From the IMG/VR virus record IMGVR_UViG_3300025929_000016, positions 1 through 64,000 of that record: DNA of 64,000 nt, one strand, 5' to 3'. Shown here one piece after another: positions 22,334-31,808 of the stretch; position 1 is the first letter of the stretch, and the number at the start of each line of letters is the position of its first letter. The notes beneath the pieces were generated by a model. It saw nothing but the letters and a program-made list of their open reading frames with translations. It had not been told where the DNA came from and searched no databases. The stretch comes from a virus. Both the position numbers and the translations under genes were made by a program.

Positions 22334-22465
22334 TTATTGGTTTAATTTTGTATCTCTTAGCTCCTTAGCTTTAATCATACGTGGTGAAATAGGGTGTTCC
22401 TTGGCATAGACACTAGACAGCAGCGCCGCTATGACAAGGAACACTAGGATAGTGCGCTGAATCAT
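22334..22465 (-). CDS. 43-aa exported or membrane peptide
   Basis: MIQRTILVFLVIAALLSSVY then AKEHPISPR... is a hydrophobic signal-like helix with a likely cleavage after VYA and a short basic mature part ending LRDTKLNQ. The start overlaps the SNF2 helicase stop (ATGA). Function unknown. Confidence 0.5.
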   Translation of the reverse strand: MIQRTILVFLVIAALLSSVYAKEHPISPRMIKAKELRDTKLNQ

Positions 22466-23964
22466 ATCCATTCCTTGAAGTCGGTCATGTAGTCAGCAAG
22501 GTCCCCTTTATTCCTGAGAGCGGTAATGATCTTGGCGTCCACTGTGTTCTCAGCTTCAAGGTCGACGTAGTTGACATTTCTTTTCTGCCCAATACGATGT
22601 GCACGGTCTTCAGACTGTTTCCGATCTTCGTATGAAAAAGTATTGGAATAGTAGATAACAGTGGATGCGCAAGTAAGGTTAAGACCAATTCCTCCAGTAG
22701 CAACGTTTCCGATGAAAAATTTACGAGTACCACTTGTAAATTCGCGTAAGGCTTGCTCTCGTTCAGCAGTTGACTTTCCACCATAATAGCTAACACAATC
22801 CTCTCCAAGAATTGCCTCGATCTGCTTGATCTCCTCGACGAAGCGACACCATATAATACATTGTCCATCGATATCCTCCACTGTATCAAGCAGCGCCTTA
22901 ATGCGCGGATTGTCCTTCGGGTTGTCGTACAACTGCACCATACCGCCGTCATCGGTCGGCAGATAACCATTTGCCAACTGTTGTAGACGCATGATTAGCG
23001 TCATCTTGTGCATGACAGTCAACGTTTCGTCGTTCAGTTCGGTCTTCATCTTAGTCCGAAGCTGTTCGTACATTTTCCATTGCTTAGGTTCAAGCTGGAA
23101 GTAACGCTTCTGGTAGATCTTCTCAGGCAGCGTCAGACATTCTTCCTTCGTTACCCGCATGCTGTACGGTGCAATGATCGCCTTGAGTTTATCCAGATTT
23201 TTGTAGACCGCTTTCCCGTTAGCGTCAGTCTTGACAAGCATCGGTGCGAACTTGCTGCCGGTCTTGCGCATGATGCCTTGCACCTTCGGATCATTCTTGT
23301 CCAGGATTTCTGCATACTCAGCTTTGAAAGCATAATAGCTCTGGCCGAAGATAGAAGGGTCAAGGAACATGAATTGTGCGTAGTAGTCGAACGGACTGTT
23401 GGAGATTGGCGTACCAGTCAGGATGCGCCGATACTTCGCCAGTTCGCCTAGCTTGCATAGGTTCTTCGTGCGGATAGCATCAGGATTCTTTATGCGACTG
23501 GATTCGTCAACCACCATCATACAGTCAGTGGCCCGCAGGAACTTCTTGGCGAACTCTAGACCTGACTTGTGGCTGAAACCTTCTACGTTCATGCAGCAGA
23601 CTCGCAGTGCGCTGCCCGGTTTCAACAAGTCTTCGCATTCTTGCATGGCCTTCTTGTTACCGGCTTCCCACACTGCCCCTTTCATTTCTGCCCAATCAGG
23701 CCAGGAGAAAGGGAAGTCTTCACGCAGCCACTTCGCATGGACACCGTTCGGCGCAACAAGTAGCAATGAATCAATCCTGCCCAACGAGTGCAGTTTGGCG
23801 GCATTGTCAACAATCACCTTGGATTTGCCTGCACCCATTTCAAACAGGATGGCAAACACTTCCATTGACCAACTGCGCTTCAAACACGCTAGTTGATGGT
23901 CATACGGCGGGCTTTTGAAAATATAGGGCTGTTGGGCCGCAACGGCGGCGGTAGTTTGGGGCAT
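22462..23964 (-). CDS. SNF2-family (SF2) helicase/translocase
   Basis: The start MPQTTAAVAAQQPY at 23964 follows an AAAGGT ribosome site; an earlier in-frame ATG lies within the repeat. The 500-residue protein has DHQLACLKRSWSMEVFAILF and motif I EMGAGKSKVIV, LLLVAPNGVHAKWLREDFP, motif II MVVDESSRIKN, motif III RRILTGTPISNSP. In the second lobe it has CIIWCRFVEEI, FFIGNVATGGIGLNLTCAS and motif VI QSEDRAHRIGQKRNVNYVDL. Phage SNF2 proteins are thought to work in replication or recombination on branched DNA. It is the only SF2 helicase in this set. Confidence 0.9.
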   Translation of the reverse strand: MPQTTAAVAAQQPYIFKSPPYDHQLACLKRSWSMEVFAILFEMGAGKSKVIVDNAAKLHSLGRIDSLLLVAPNGVHAKWLREDFPFSWPDWAEMKGAVWEAGNKKAMQECEDLLKPGSALRVCCMNVEGFSHKSGLEFAKKFLRATDCMMVVDESSRIKNPDAIRTKNLCKLGELAKYRRILTGTPISNSPFDYYAQFMFLDPSIFGQSYYAFKAEYAEILDKNDPKVQGIMRKTGSKFAPMLVKTDANGKAVYKNLDKLKAIIAPYSMRVTKEECLTLPEKIYQKRYFQLEPKQWKMYEQLRTKMKTELNDETLTVMHKMTLIMRLQQLANGYLPTDDGGMVQLYDNPKDNPRIKALLDTVEDIDGQCIIWCRFVEEIKQIEAILGEDCVSYYGGKSTAEREQALREFTSGTRKFFIGNVATGGIGLNLTCASTVIYYSNTFSYEDRKQSEDRAHRIGQKRNVNYVDLEAENTVDAKIITALRNKGDLADYMTDFKEWI

Positions 23965-23999
23965 TTGGGTACCTTTAAAATGGTTTTGGGCTTGCAGGG

Positions 24000-24049
24000 C
24001 AGGCCCGCCACGGCGTTTAAACAAGGTGGTTGGTATGCTGGTACCAACC
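24000..24049 (-). repeat. dispersed hairpin repeat, copy 3
   Basis: On the minus strand GGTTGGTA-CCAGCA-TACCAACC (24028-24049) is followed by TTTAAACGCC and GTGGCGGGCCTG. It lies 16 bases after the stop of the 67-aa gene (24066), in the sense direction, and before the SNF2 helicase start. Confidence 0.65.
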
Positions 24050-24065
24050 GGGTAAATTAAAAAGC

Positions 24066-24269
24066 TCAGCGACCTGCATCGTCCAGCATTTTCAACACTT
24101 CTGGAAGCAATTTTGTGTCCCGCAAGTCATCGTAGAGATTGAGACACATAACAATATGGTTCGCGGCCATCACGTTGGTGAAAGCATTACCTATTGCCGC
24201 TCTTGTCAGCGTGTTGCGAATGAAATACGAAGGACGTTTTCCGTCCTTTACATCCACATAGTAGCTCAT
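24066..24269 (-). CDS. hypothetical protein, 67 aa
   Basis: The first gene of the minus-strand early operon (MSYYVDVKDGKRPSYFIRNT... LLPEVLKMLDDAGR). A full CTATACAGGATATA leader precedes ATG 24269. The protein appears as a short beta part followed by helices. No family is recognised. Confidence 0.65.
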   Translation of the reverse strand: MSYYVDVKDGKRPSYFIRNTLTRAAIGNAFTNVMAANHIVMCLNLYDDLRDTKLLPEVLKMLDDAGR

Positions 24270-24292
24270 GGTTAGATATATCCTGTATAGTT
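24270..24292 (-). promoter_or_regulatory. CTATACAG leader
   Basis: On the minus strand AACTATACAGGATATATC followed by TAACC precedes ATG 24269. It is the closest match to the leaders at 1664 and 59925. Confidence 0.6.
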
Positions 24293-24743
24293 ATGTTGCG
24301 GTGCCAACAGTACGGCAAAACGGCTGTTGTAACAAGTGCCGTTATTTTAGGCCAAACGCTTTACAAATGCTAAAAGTTGTGGTATCGCGCGTCACGTGCG
24401 CGCACAGACAAGGCACTAAAAAATTTTTTAACGGGCATAGGTTTTTACACCTGCTATATGCGCCATTTTTGCGCTAACCCATTGTTTATATTGGCAAAGG
24501 GAAGTGTACACATCTAGGTAACACCCTGTTGCATCTGTTAGCACCTACCTACCAAAACACGGTGTTTCGTTGCCGCAAAGCAAAAGAACTGCCTAAAATT
24601 TAGGCAGTTCCCGTGCATTATTGCTGAGCGTAGTGTTACACCTGTGTGCGTACCTGTAACAAAACTGCCTAAATTTTAAGCAGCATTCACCAAATATTTA
24701 TTTTGAGCATATTCAAACTACTCAAAATGGAGTTTCCAAGTGG
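24293..24743. other. non-coding, iteron-bearing region (origin or control region candidate)
   Basis: No gene is seen here. It holds three copies of a TTACACCTGyTA-type repeat: 24444-24458, 24528-24545 (GTTGCATCTGTTAGCACC) and 24635-24650. It also has two related palindromes (AACTGCCTAAA...) at 24586-24610 and 24663-24683, an AT-rich tract (AAAAAATTTTTT near 24418) and an IR ATTTTGAG/CTCAAAAT at 24700-24728. The same motif families recur at 61791-62244. It separates the end of the structural operon from the start of the early operon. Confidence 0.5.
24586..24610 (-). terminator. 25-base perfect palindrome; possible terminator or operator
   Basis: GAACTGCCTAAA-A-TTTAGGCAGTTC. On the minus strand CTTTTGC follows, so it could terminate the long structural operon that ends at 24744. 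A degenerate second copy lies at 24663-24683 and a third at 61919-61938, which also fits a protein-binding site. Confidence 0.5.
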
Positions 24744-26906
24744 TTACTTTTTGAGCTGGCGGTAGCGTTCCAAGGCACCACCTTCGTCTTGCCTACTTGC
24801 TAAGTTTCCGGCTTCGTAGGGCACTTGGCGACCAACTGCCTTCACACCTGACTTGACAGCTCGCATCGCCTGTGACAGCGGTCCATTGTTGCGCCGTGCG
24901 AAGTCCGCTGCGAATGTCTCAGCCTCCGGTAAATTCATCATGCCCAGACGCGCCAGTTGCTCACCGTACTGTGGAGCCATACGATCGGCTTGTCCAGATA
25001 TGAATCGTGCAGCATTGGCCGCGCCAGCCACGGTACGACCAGCAGCGAAGTTCGCCAGTGCAGCAGGCAATGAAGCCTCACCACCGCTTTCCAGGTAGTC
25101 AGCTTGTTGAACCTTCGGCGCAAGAATCTTGGTCGTATCCTGCATACGTTGTTCAGCAGCCATCTGCTTGGGGAACAGCATCCGCGCACTGTTGTCAGGA
25201 TACACCTGATCCAGCTTGTCGCGAATGTTCTTGTTGCCGAAGACGGTCTTCAGGATAGCTTTGCCGTCAGCCGTGGAGCCGGTTTTGTCGGTCAGGATAC
25301 TGGAGATACCGGCCCGGTAAGCATCGCGTTCAGCATCTGACTTCAGCTTACCGAATTCAATTGCTACATCTTCCGGCCGGGTTTTGATGATGTTGCCGCC
25401 TTTACGGAGTGCATCCAGCACCGAGCTATCGTCAGCGAACACTTTCCGGGCTTGCGCGTAGGAACCATTGCTGCCACCGGTCAGGTTTTCGATTTGTCCA
25501 GTCAGGTCTTCCATCGCCTTGTTGATCCGACTGATGTTGTATTTCTCGCCGCCGATCTTGCCCCAACCGACGTACTTACCAGCGTCGTCATTCCACATGG
25601 ATTGCTTAACATCAGAAAGATGCTTGCGCATTTCATGCAGGTCAGCGATACTTGGCGTTTCAACAATCTTAAATTCTTGCGTCTTTGGGTCGACGACCAT
25701 GCGGCCAGTGAACGGCTCGCCTGCACCACGAGCAGCACCTTCTACATCCTTGAACAGGCTCTTCTTGAGCGGTGTATCAAAGAACGGCAGGATCTGGTCA
25801 GGATGCGGCGTACCTACGGCAAAGGCTTGATCATACAGCGGCTTTGATGCTTGGGCGCGTTCAGTGATAATACGCTCGGCTTCTGCGCTGGCACCAGTAC
25901 GCGGGCTGATGTTAGTGGCGATGTCATTCGCAAGCCGATCAGGAGTCTCTACGGCACGTTGACCCAAGCGACCTTGGATAATCTCCGCCGCACCGGGTTC
26001 TTTACCGGCCTTCTTCAGCATACCAAGAGCCTTAGCTGGTAGAGCATCAGCCAGAACAACAGGCTTGGCCGCGACTTCCATTGGAGGCCCGACAAAGTTA
26101 TCCGCCTGCGGTGCCCATGCACCTTTGTTGGACATATCCTTCATCTTGGCAACAACGCTCTCGATGCTGTGTCCTTCGCCCAACAGTGTTTCCACCATCT
26201 TGCGTTCGGCCCACTTGTTCGGGTCAGTCAGGCCCATAGCCATGAGCGCTTTCTGCACCATCGGCGTAGCCAGATTGATAGCAGCACCGCCAAGTTTCCC
26301 CACACCTTGCAGACCAAGTGTCACACCCGCGCCCATGATAGCGCCGTCCTTGGCACCCTCCAGGGTTTCGCCGGGCTTGGCACTGCCAGCGCCGCCAGCC
26401 GCGCCAAAGGCACCGGCAAGGCCGAGGTTGCCCAATTGACCTACAACCTTGTTGAGTACGCCGCTGCCCGCTGCATATTCAGCAACAGCAGGAGCTACTT
26501 TTGAAAGAGCGCCTTTAGCGAGGCTCGTAACGCCCGCGCCAGTGACAGCACCTGGGAGGCCTTCTGTAATGTAGTGTAGAGACGGGTTTTTGTCATTGAA
26601 ATCTTGGCGTTCTGCCAATACCTTGTTAAGATTGTCATCATATGACTTCCCTCCTGTAACAGTGTTGAATACTGCTCGCGCACGGTCGCCGAGGCCGAAC
26701 AATGCACCGTTGAACACGGACTTATCGATACCCGCAGTGTCAACAGGTTTGCCGTCGTCGCCAACGAATGGCTTCATCTTGGCGTTTGGCGATTCTTCGA
26801 AGACAGGCATCTTAAAGCCCTCAGGCGCGGCCACGGGAGCACTAGCTTCCTTTGGTGTAGCCGCTGCCGGAGCATCGTCAAACGTCGGCATCTTGAAGTC
26901 AGCCAT
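24744..26906 (-). CDS. internal virion/DNA-ejection-type protein, 720 aa
   Basis: ATG 26906 overlaps the upstream stop (TAATG). Two N-terminal repeats (ADFKMPTFDDAP, EGFKMPVFEESP) are followed by Gly/Ala-rich, partly hydrophobic stretches (residues about 115-240), the sort of segments that insert in membranes. The rest is long and helical (SIADLHEMRKHLSDVKQSMW, ISRINKAMEDLTGQIENLTG). Position at the end of the structural operon and composition fit podovirus ejection proteins (P22 gp7/gp16/gp20 or T7 gp14-16 roles). No lysozyme motif is seen. Confidence 0.65.
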   Translation of the reverse strand: MADFKMPTFDDAPAAATPKEASAPVAAPEGFKMPVFEESPNAKMKPFVGDDGKPVDTAGIDKSVFNGALFGLGDRARAVFNTVTGGKSYDDNLNKVLAERQDFNDKNPSLHYITEGLPGAVTGAGVTSLAKGALSKVAPAVAEYAAGSGVLNKVVGQLGNLGLAGAFGAAGGAGSAKPGETLEGAKDGAIMGAGVTLGLQGVGKLGGAAINLATPMVQKALMAMGLTDPNKWAERKMVETLLGEGHSIESVVAKMKDMSNKGAWAPQADNFVGPPMEVAAKPVVLADALPAKALGMLKKAGKEPGAAEIIQGRLGQRAVETPDRLANDIATNISPRTGASAEAERIITERAQASKPLYDQAFAVGTPHPDQILPFFDTPLKKSLFKDVEGAARGAGEPFTGRMVVDPKTQEFKIVETPSIADLHEMRKHLSDVKQSMWNDDAGKYVGWGKIGGEKYNISRINKAMEDLTGQIENLTGGSNGSYAQARKVFADDSSVLDALRKGGNIIKTRPEDVAIEFGKLKSDAERDAYRAGISSILTDKTGSTADGKAILKTVFGNKNIRDKLDQVYPDNSARMLFPKQMAAEQRMQDTTKILAPKVQQADYLESGGEASLPAALANFAAGRTVAGAANAARFISGQADRMAPQYGEQLARLGMMNLPEAETFAADFARRNNGPLSQAMRAVKSGVKAVGRQVPYEAGNLASRQDEGGALERYRQLKK

Positions 26907-28891
26907 TATTTCTTCCCTTTCGGTTGGGAGATTTGCAACCATGCTTGAGCGGCAGCTTTCTCGGCTTCTTTCGGATCCATGTCAGCGTTCTGCGCAACAG
27001 CCTGCTTGATAAATTCGTTGCGGAACACTGGACGGTTCTGGTACGATGCTACCGAAGGTCCAAGTGTTTGTTCGCTATAGGCGAGCCATTCCTTGCGGAT
27101 GTCCTTCTTGGTAACGTCGCCTTGAAGTTCCATTTGCTTGACGAACGAGCTACGCTCAATCTTGCGCTTGGCACTTTCTTCCATCTGGTTAAGCGAGAAC
27201 TGCCAGGACTTAGCCGGGTCGGTGATCTTGGCACCCTCTTCAGCTTGCCGCGCAACGTCGCTGTCAGTCTGCACACCTACCTCAGCCTTGACCTTGGCAT
27301 TGACTTCTTGAGCAAGGATCTTAGAAGCGTTAGTGATGTTACCAGCTTCCGTCACCAGCGAACCCTTGATGCCGATTGCTTCCAGCACGTTACCGATGGT
27401 CTTTTTCTGGTTGGCAAAGGCACCGGAGTTAAACGGCACCGACCGCAGTTGGTTGACTGTGGACAGCGTAGATTCAGCCGCTGCCGCAGGACGATGGTAG
27501 AACTCATCGTTGTACTTAGTGACTGTTGTCGCTTGCGCATCAGCGGTCTTGTTCTCCCTGATGTTATCCGCTTGCGACTTCATAGCTACACCCGGCATTG
27601 CCGCTGAAGGTGCAGCCGGTGCCGGAGCAGCAGTGGCCGCTGGCGCAGGACGGTGTCCCACATTACCGATATCAGCTTTCATTGCTGCCAGATTTGCCGC
27701 CGTAGCTGCATCCAGCCGCTGTTGGGCCTTCATCTTGTCTTGCGTCGATGCGGCAGGATCAGCCAGAATTGCCTTCTGTTGTTCCATGATTGCCACATTT
27801 TCCTTGACCATATCGCTGACCGCAGGGATACCCGGCAGTGACGGAGGATCACCATCTTTAGGATTGCCGAGAGCAGCAATGCCCGATGCCATACGGCGCT
27901 CACCAGCGTTGGTCGGGCCGACAGGCTGTCCATTGTACTTGACCGGTGGCTGACCGGCTGGCGCACCAGCGGGGGCACCACCAGGAGGCGGCGAGCTGAA
28001 TATGCCTTGGAAATCAGGCTTCATTTGCGGATCAACAAGTCCCATCAGCGATTGCTGCGTGATCTCGTTGGTGCGCTCACGAATCCAAGCATTCTTCTTA
28101 GCCAAGCTCGGCTTGCCGTCCTCACCCAAGAAGTCCATAGGATTCTTCTCGCTCTCAGCTTCCTTGCTGGCGCGTTCGAATGCCTTTTGTGTCATTTGTG
28201 CAATCTGTGGGCCTTTGACAACAACTTCAGGCTTGGACTTACCAGTTTCAGGATCGATTGCCCATGTGTCCACAAGGCCGACGCCTGCAACAGTTTTCCA
28301 GCGCGTACCCATGCCGCCTGCGCCGCCTTTGGCGTTGATCGCATTGATGCGGCTTTGAGCATTTGCCATGGAAGTCAGGTCTTCCAGCGACTTGCCTTCA
28401 ACCTTGTCGTCAATCTTTTCTTCGTTGTTCTCGAAGTCCAGGCCGAGCTTGCCGTTATCCACACCAGCTTTGTATTTCTTGCCCTGCTTGAGCAGGTCGG
28501 CTTCCATGGCCGCAGCAATGCCGCCGCGCACACCGTTGGTCACGTCCCAAGGCTTGTCGTTCTTCGCCATGCCGTAGGCGATGTAACGGTCGGGCGTCCA
28601 GTCGCTATCCGGCGCAAGGTTGGCTTGCTGCAAGGCAGACAGGGCACCACGCCGATTTTCCTTGGATGCAGCCAGATCTTCCGGGCTACGCACACGGCTG
28701 AACAAGGTGTCCTTGACTTCGTCGATGCTGTCTTGATCCATCATCGGTTGGGAAGCACGATACAGCGCACCTTGCAAGGCGCCGATGTTTCCATTGGCCG
28801 CAGTCATCGGCCCGCCACCGGGCAAGGCACCGTATGGGTTCGGTGTCGCCGGAGCGGCTATGTACTCGTTTGCTGAGGTGATGTCGGCCAT
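26906..28891 (-). CDS. internal virion/DNA-ejection-type protein, 661 aa
   Basis: A low-complexity protein rich in Ala, Pro and Gly (residues 305-330 and 420-450), with coiled helices (MVKENVAIMEQQKAILADPA, STQDKMKAQQRLDAATAANL). The C-terminal third is helical and charged (KSWQFSLNQMEESAKRKIER, EWLAYSEQTLGP) and ends in QPKGKK. It lies between two other internal-type proteins, coupled to the downstream gene by TAATG. It is probably an ejected or core protein; there is no enzymatic motif. Confidence 0.6.
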   Translation of the reverse strand: MADITSANEYIAAPATPNPYGALPGGGPMTAANGNIGALQGALYRASQPMMDQDSIDEVKDTLFSRVRSPEDLAASKENRRGALSALQQANLAPDSDWTPDRYIAYGMAKNDKPWDVTNGVRGGIAAAMEADLLKQGKKYKAGVDNGKLGLDFENNEEKIDDKVEGKSLEDLTSMANAQSRINAINAKGGAGGMGTRWKTVAGVGLVDTWAIDPETGKSKPEVVVKGPQIAQMTQKAFERASKEAESEKNPMDFLGEDGKPSLAKKNAWIRERTNEITQQSLMGLVDPQMKPDFQGIFSSPPPGGAPAGAPAGQPPVKYNGQPVGPTNAGERRMASGIAALGNPKDGDPPSLPGIPAVSDMVKENVAIMEQQKAILADPAASTQDKMKAQQRLDAATAANLAAMKADIGNVGHRPAPAATAAPAPAAPSAAMPGVAMKSQADNIRENKTADAQATTVTKYNDEFYHRPAAAAESTLSTVNQLRSVPFNSGAFANQKKTIGNVLEAIGIKGSLVTEAGNITNASKILAQEVNAKVKAEVGVQTDSDVARQAEEGAKITDPAKSWQFSLNQMEESAKRKIERSSFVKQMELQGDVTKKDIRKEWLAYSEQTLGPSVASYQNRPVFRNEFIKQAVAQNADMDPKEAEKAAAQAWLQISQPKGKK

Positions 28892-28893
28892 AT

Positions 28894-30030
28894 TTATTTC
28901 GCGTTGATGAGGTTGACGAGGTCAGACCAGTTCTGCAACGAGTCCGTAGTCGGTGCTTGTGTGACAGACGTAGCCTGCGTGTTTGGCGTGATGCGACCAG
29001 ACACATTCGGCAGGATCTGCGACAGACCACCAAGAGCAGCCAGCGGATAGTCACGTTGATCCAGGAAGTCCTGGTACTGTGCATCCAGCGCCTTCTGGTT
29101 AGTGTTCTGGTTCAGACCACCGACGGTGAGCAGTGAATTCGCATCATTGATACCGAGTGCTTGGCCGGTCGTTGCCAGACCCCCGAGCGTAGTTCCAACC
29201 CCGGCCTGTGCTTGGCCGTTAGCTGTAAGAGCCTGACCAATCTGAGATTGGATCTGCGCCTGATTGCCGTAGCCCTGCGCAACGTTGGTCGCAGCCGAGC
29301 TGAGCGCGCCAATGCCTTGACCTGAAGCAAGTTGCCGTTGTTTTTCCGCAGCATATTGACTGTTCGCTTCCGTTTGTGCATTCATCAGTGCCGTGGCTTG
29401 CGCACCGCTGACAGCATCTTGGTTATCGCGCATGGCGCGGAGGGTGAAGTCGCCGTTACGAGTCGAGCCAAACTGACCAGCGCCAGTGAAGGTACTGTTG
29501 ATGCCCGGCAGAACATTCTCGGTCAGATTGCGATTGCCGAGGACGCCAATACGATCCACTACGTTGTTCACGTAGGGATTCATGTAAGCCTGAGCTTCGC
29601 TGGCGTTGTAGGTCTGACCACCAGCCGACAGGTTCTGCAGAGCAGGGTTCAGATACGAGGTTGCCTGCGCCAGCGGATTGTTCATCCCTGCCAGCGGAGT
29701 CTGTGCGCCGGAAGTTACTCCTGCACCTGCCTGCATCTGTTGGAGACCGCCTTGTGCAGCGCCAACACCCGCTTGCAGCGTGGGCATGAACTGCCCCTGT
29801 TGGTTCTGCACCTGTTGCGTTGCCTGAGCCTGTGAAGGATCAAGTCCGGCGACCCGCTGTAGGGGATTACCGGCTGCATCAACAGCGCCCTTATACCCAT
29901 TGACACCCGGCAGCATATTGAGACCGGCACCTGTGAGCGCTTGACCATATTGTTCATACCAGTCCGGGAGCGAGTTCAGTTGCGCGCTGGAAGTTGTTCC
30001 AGGAGTCAGCGCAGTGGTTGCAGTTGCCAT
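28894..30030 (-). CDS. internal virion-type protein, 378 aa, Gln/Ala/Gly-rich
   Basis: The sequence is rich in Gln, Asn, Gly and Ala (TQQVQNQQGQF, GAAQGGLQQMQAGAGVT, GQALTANGQAQAGVGTTLGG). It contains TYNASEAQAYMNPYVNNVVD and NRNLTENVLPGINSTFTGAG, a block typical of podovirus internal or injection proteins. The C-terminus is DSLQNWSDLVNLINAK. Probably part of the particle and delivered with DNA. Confidence 0.6.
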   Translation of the reverse strand: MATATTALTPGTTSSAQLNSLPDWYEQYGQALTGAGLNMLPGVNGYKGAVDAAGNPLQRVAGLDPSQAQATQQVQNQQGQFMPTLQAGVGAAQGGLQQMQAGAGVTSGAQTPLAGMNNPLAQATSYLNPALQNLSAGGQTYNASEAQAYMNPYVNNVVDRIGVLGNRNLTENVLPGINSTFTGAGQFGSTRNGDFTLRAMRDNQDAVSGAQATALMNAQTEANSQYAAEKQRQLASGQGIGALSSAATNVAQGYGNQAQIQSQIGQALTANGQAQAGVGTTLGGLATTGQALGINDANSLLTVGGLNQNTNQKALDAQYQDFLDQRDYPLAALGGLSQILPNVSGRITPNTQATSVTQAPTTDSLQNWSDLVNLINAK

Positions 30031-30031
30031 G

Positions 30032-30646
30032 TTATACCTTTCGGATTGCGGTCAGTGCGCCCGTAGGAGCAACAAAGGATGCAGCAGGCCGCGCAGCGAT
30101 AGGCGCACGTGCTTGAATTGTGTTCGCCGCCTTGTAGGGGCTGGCCTTGCCTTGGTCAAACAACGCCTGGACTTTGCCCATGTCGCTAGGCGCATGCCCG
30201 GTAGCATTGCGAACCAGACCGAGCGCACCAATCAGCTTGACGACAGAAGATAGCGGGTCATTCTTGTTGATCAGCTTGTCGCCAACCTTGCCGAGCATAT
30301 CGCTCCAATCGCCACCAGAACCTCCTAAGGCTCCAGAAGAACTGGGAGAGTAACCAAGGGCATCGCCCATCCCAGAGCCAACATTTGAGTTCGTATTGAA
30401 AATGTCACCCATGCTTGTAGCATCGAGACCGAACATTCCAGAACCAGCATCTCCATAGGAGCCTCCTGCGTTGTTGCCGAAATAGGAAGCAGCGTCATTC
30501 GTGGCACCCGTACGGAAGCCAGTCATGTCTACGTTACCAGTGGAAGATACAGCGTCGCCGGTGGAGGCCATATCAGGAGCTGCGGAGGCCGCATCAGCGA
30601 CGTTAGATTCATCCCAGCTATTAAGAGCATCAAGCCAATCGAACAT
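30032..30646 (-). CDS. Gly/Ser/Ala-rich structural-type protein, 204 aa
   Basis: A low-complexity protein (MFDWLDALNSWDESNVADAA, SPSSSGALGGSGGDW), with one defined helical segment (DMLGKVGDKLINKNDPLSSVVKLIGALGLV). The C-terminus is Ala/Pro-rich with basic residues. It is adjacent to the other internal-type genes, and likely belongs to the same ejection set. Confidence 0.55.
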   Translation of the reverse strand: MFDWLDALNSWDESNVADAASAAPDMASTGDAVSSTGNVDMTGFRTGATNDAASYFGNNAGGSYGDAGSGMFGLDATSMGDIFNTNSNVGSGMGDALGYSPSSSGALGGSGGDWSDMLGKVGDKLINKNDPLSSVVKLIGALGLVRNATGHAPSDMGKVQALFDQGKASPYKAANTIQARAPIAARPAASFVAPTGALTAIRKV

Positions 30647-30694
30647 TTCAGTCCTCGTTAAAGTTGTTAGGGAACAGTCTGTTGTTCAACAGGC

Positions 30695-31807
30695 TTAGAG
30701 GCTAGACAGAGCGCCTAGCTTAGACCTGTTAATCATAGCACTGTCCTTGCCCTGCGGCAAGTTATTATTGGTCTGTTGTGGTACTGGCATTTGAGGATTC
30801 AGCATTGGGATTTGCCCAATCTCACTTGTCATATCCGTATATTCGGCCTCGCCGGGCGCTCGGGTTTTTACACCGGCTGCCGCAGCCAGAGCTTGCGCTA
30901 AACCGCCAGTACCCAACGTACCACCATAGCTTGCAAAACCGCCTGACGGCCCGCCTGCGGCCCCGGCACCGCCTTGCTGCGGCGGGTTTAAGGCGTTAAG
31001 CAGGTTGTTTGCCGTGCTGCCGTATTTGTAGACCTGTTGTGCTGTTTTGAAAGCGTCGCCCAAAGACATTCCACCAGCGGCACCACCAAGCATGTCACTA
31101 GCTCCGCCGGCTAGACCAGCCCATCCACCGCCAGCGCCAGCCCAGACGCCACCGTCAGCAGCGATGCCAGAACCGATACCACTGCCCAAGCCTACACCGG
31201 TATCAGCCGTCGTACCGAACAGACCGGCCATGCTACCAGGATCCGTACCGTATAACCCAGAACCAAGTTCCGTGCCGCCAGCTTGTGACCATGCAGGAGC
31301 CGAGTTACCATAGGTGAATGTTGGAGCAGCTTCAGCACCCTGACCGGCAGAGCCAGCCGCCGCGCCAGCTTCACCGCCGCCCATAGCGCCGCCAATGGCG
31401 GCACCGCCAGCATAGGCAGTGATAGCAGCCACGGCCAGAGGCATGACGGTATCCATGAACTTGTCCATGCCCGTATCACGGTTGTCGATCTCGACTTGCC
31501 CTTGATACACGCCCGTACCATCTTGATTGCCGGTACCGTTGTCGTGGATAACGTTGACGTTCTGCAATGCGCCCGGTTGCCACGCACCACCTTCAGGCAG
31601 CATGAACTGGTTGCCGGAGGCATCCCAAGTCCAGTTGCCTTCTTGACCGGGCAGCTTGAAGGTCACATCGTTGAAGTACGTGTCAGGACGGATCGGACCC
31701 CATCCAGCGTCGCCGCCAGCATTGTTCGCATTTTGCAAGGCTTGCTGATACCAGTCATCATAAGATTGGCTGGCCTGCGCACCGTTTTGAAATTGTTCCC
31801 AATCCAT
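30695..31807 (-). CDS. Gly/Ala-rich internal virion-type protein, 370 aa
   Basis: The start MDWEQFQNGAQASQ at 31807 follows an AGGAG site. N-terminal residues 1-120 are mixed (SYDDWYQQALQNANNAGGDA, GNWTWDASGNQFMLPEGGAW). From about 125 on the chain is Gly/Ala-rich with hydrophobic runs (MPLAVAAITAYAGGAAIGGA), suitable for membrane passage. It starts two bases before the end of the tail protein upstream. A DNA-ejection role is inferred. Confidence 0.6.
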   Translation of the reverse strand: MDWEQFQNGAQASQSYDDWYQQALQNANNAGGDAGWGPIRPDTYFNDVTFKLPGQEGNWTWDASGNQFMLPEGGAWQPGALQNVNVIHDNGTGNQDGTGVYQGQVEIDNRDTGMDKFMDTVMPLAVAAITAYAGGAAIGGAMGGGEAGAAAGSAGQGAEAAPTFTYGNSAPAWSQAGGTELGSGLYGTDPGSMAGLFGTTADTGVGLGSGIGSGIAADGGVWAGAGGGWAGLAGGASDMLGGAAGGMSLGDAFKTAQQVYKYGSTANNLLNALNPPQQGGAGAAGGPSGGFASYGGTLGTGGLAQALAAAAGVKTRAPGEAEYTDMTSEIGQIPMLNPQMPVPQQTNNNLPQGKDSAMINRSKLGALSSL

Positions 31808-31808
31808 G

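Noticed and set aside
24700-24728. ATTTTGAG/CTCAAAAT as the main terminator of the structural operon.
   Set aside because: The stem is short and AT-rich without a T-run; the palindrome at 24586-24610 is a better candidate.
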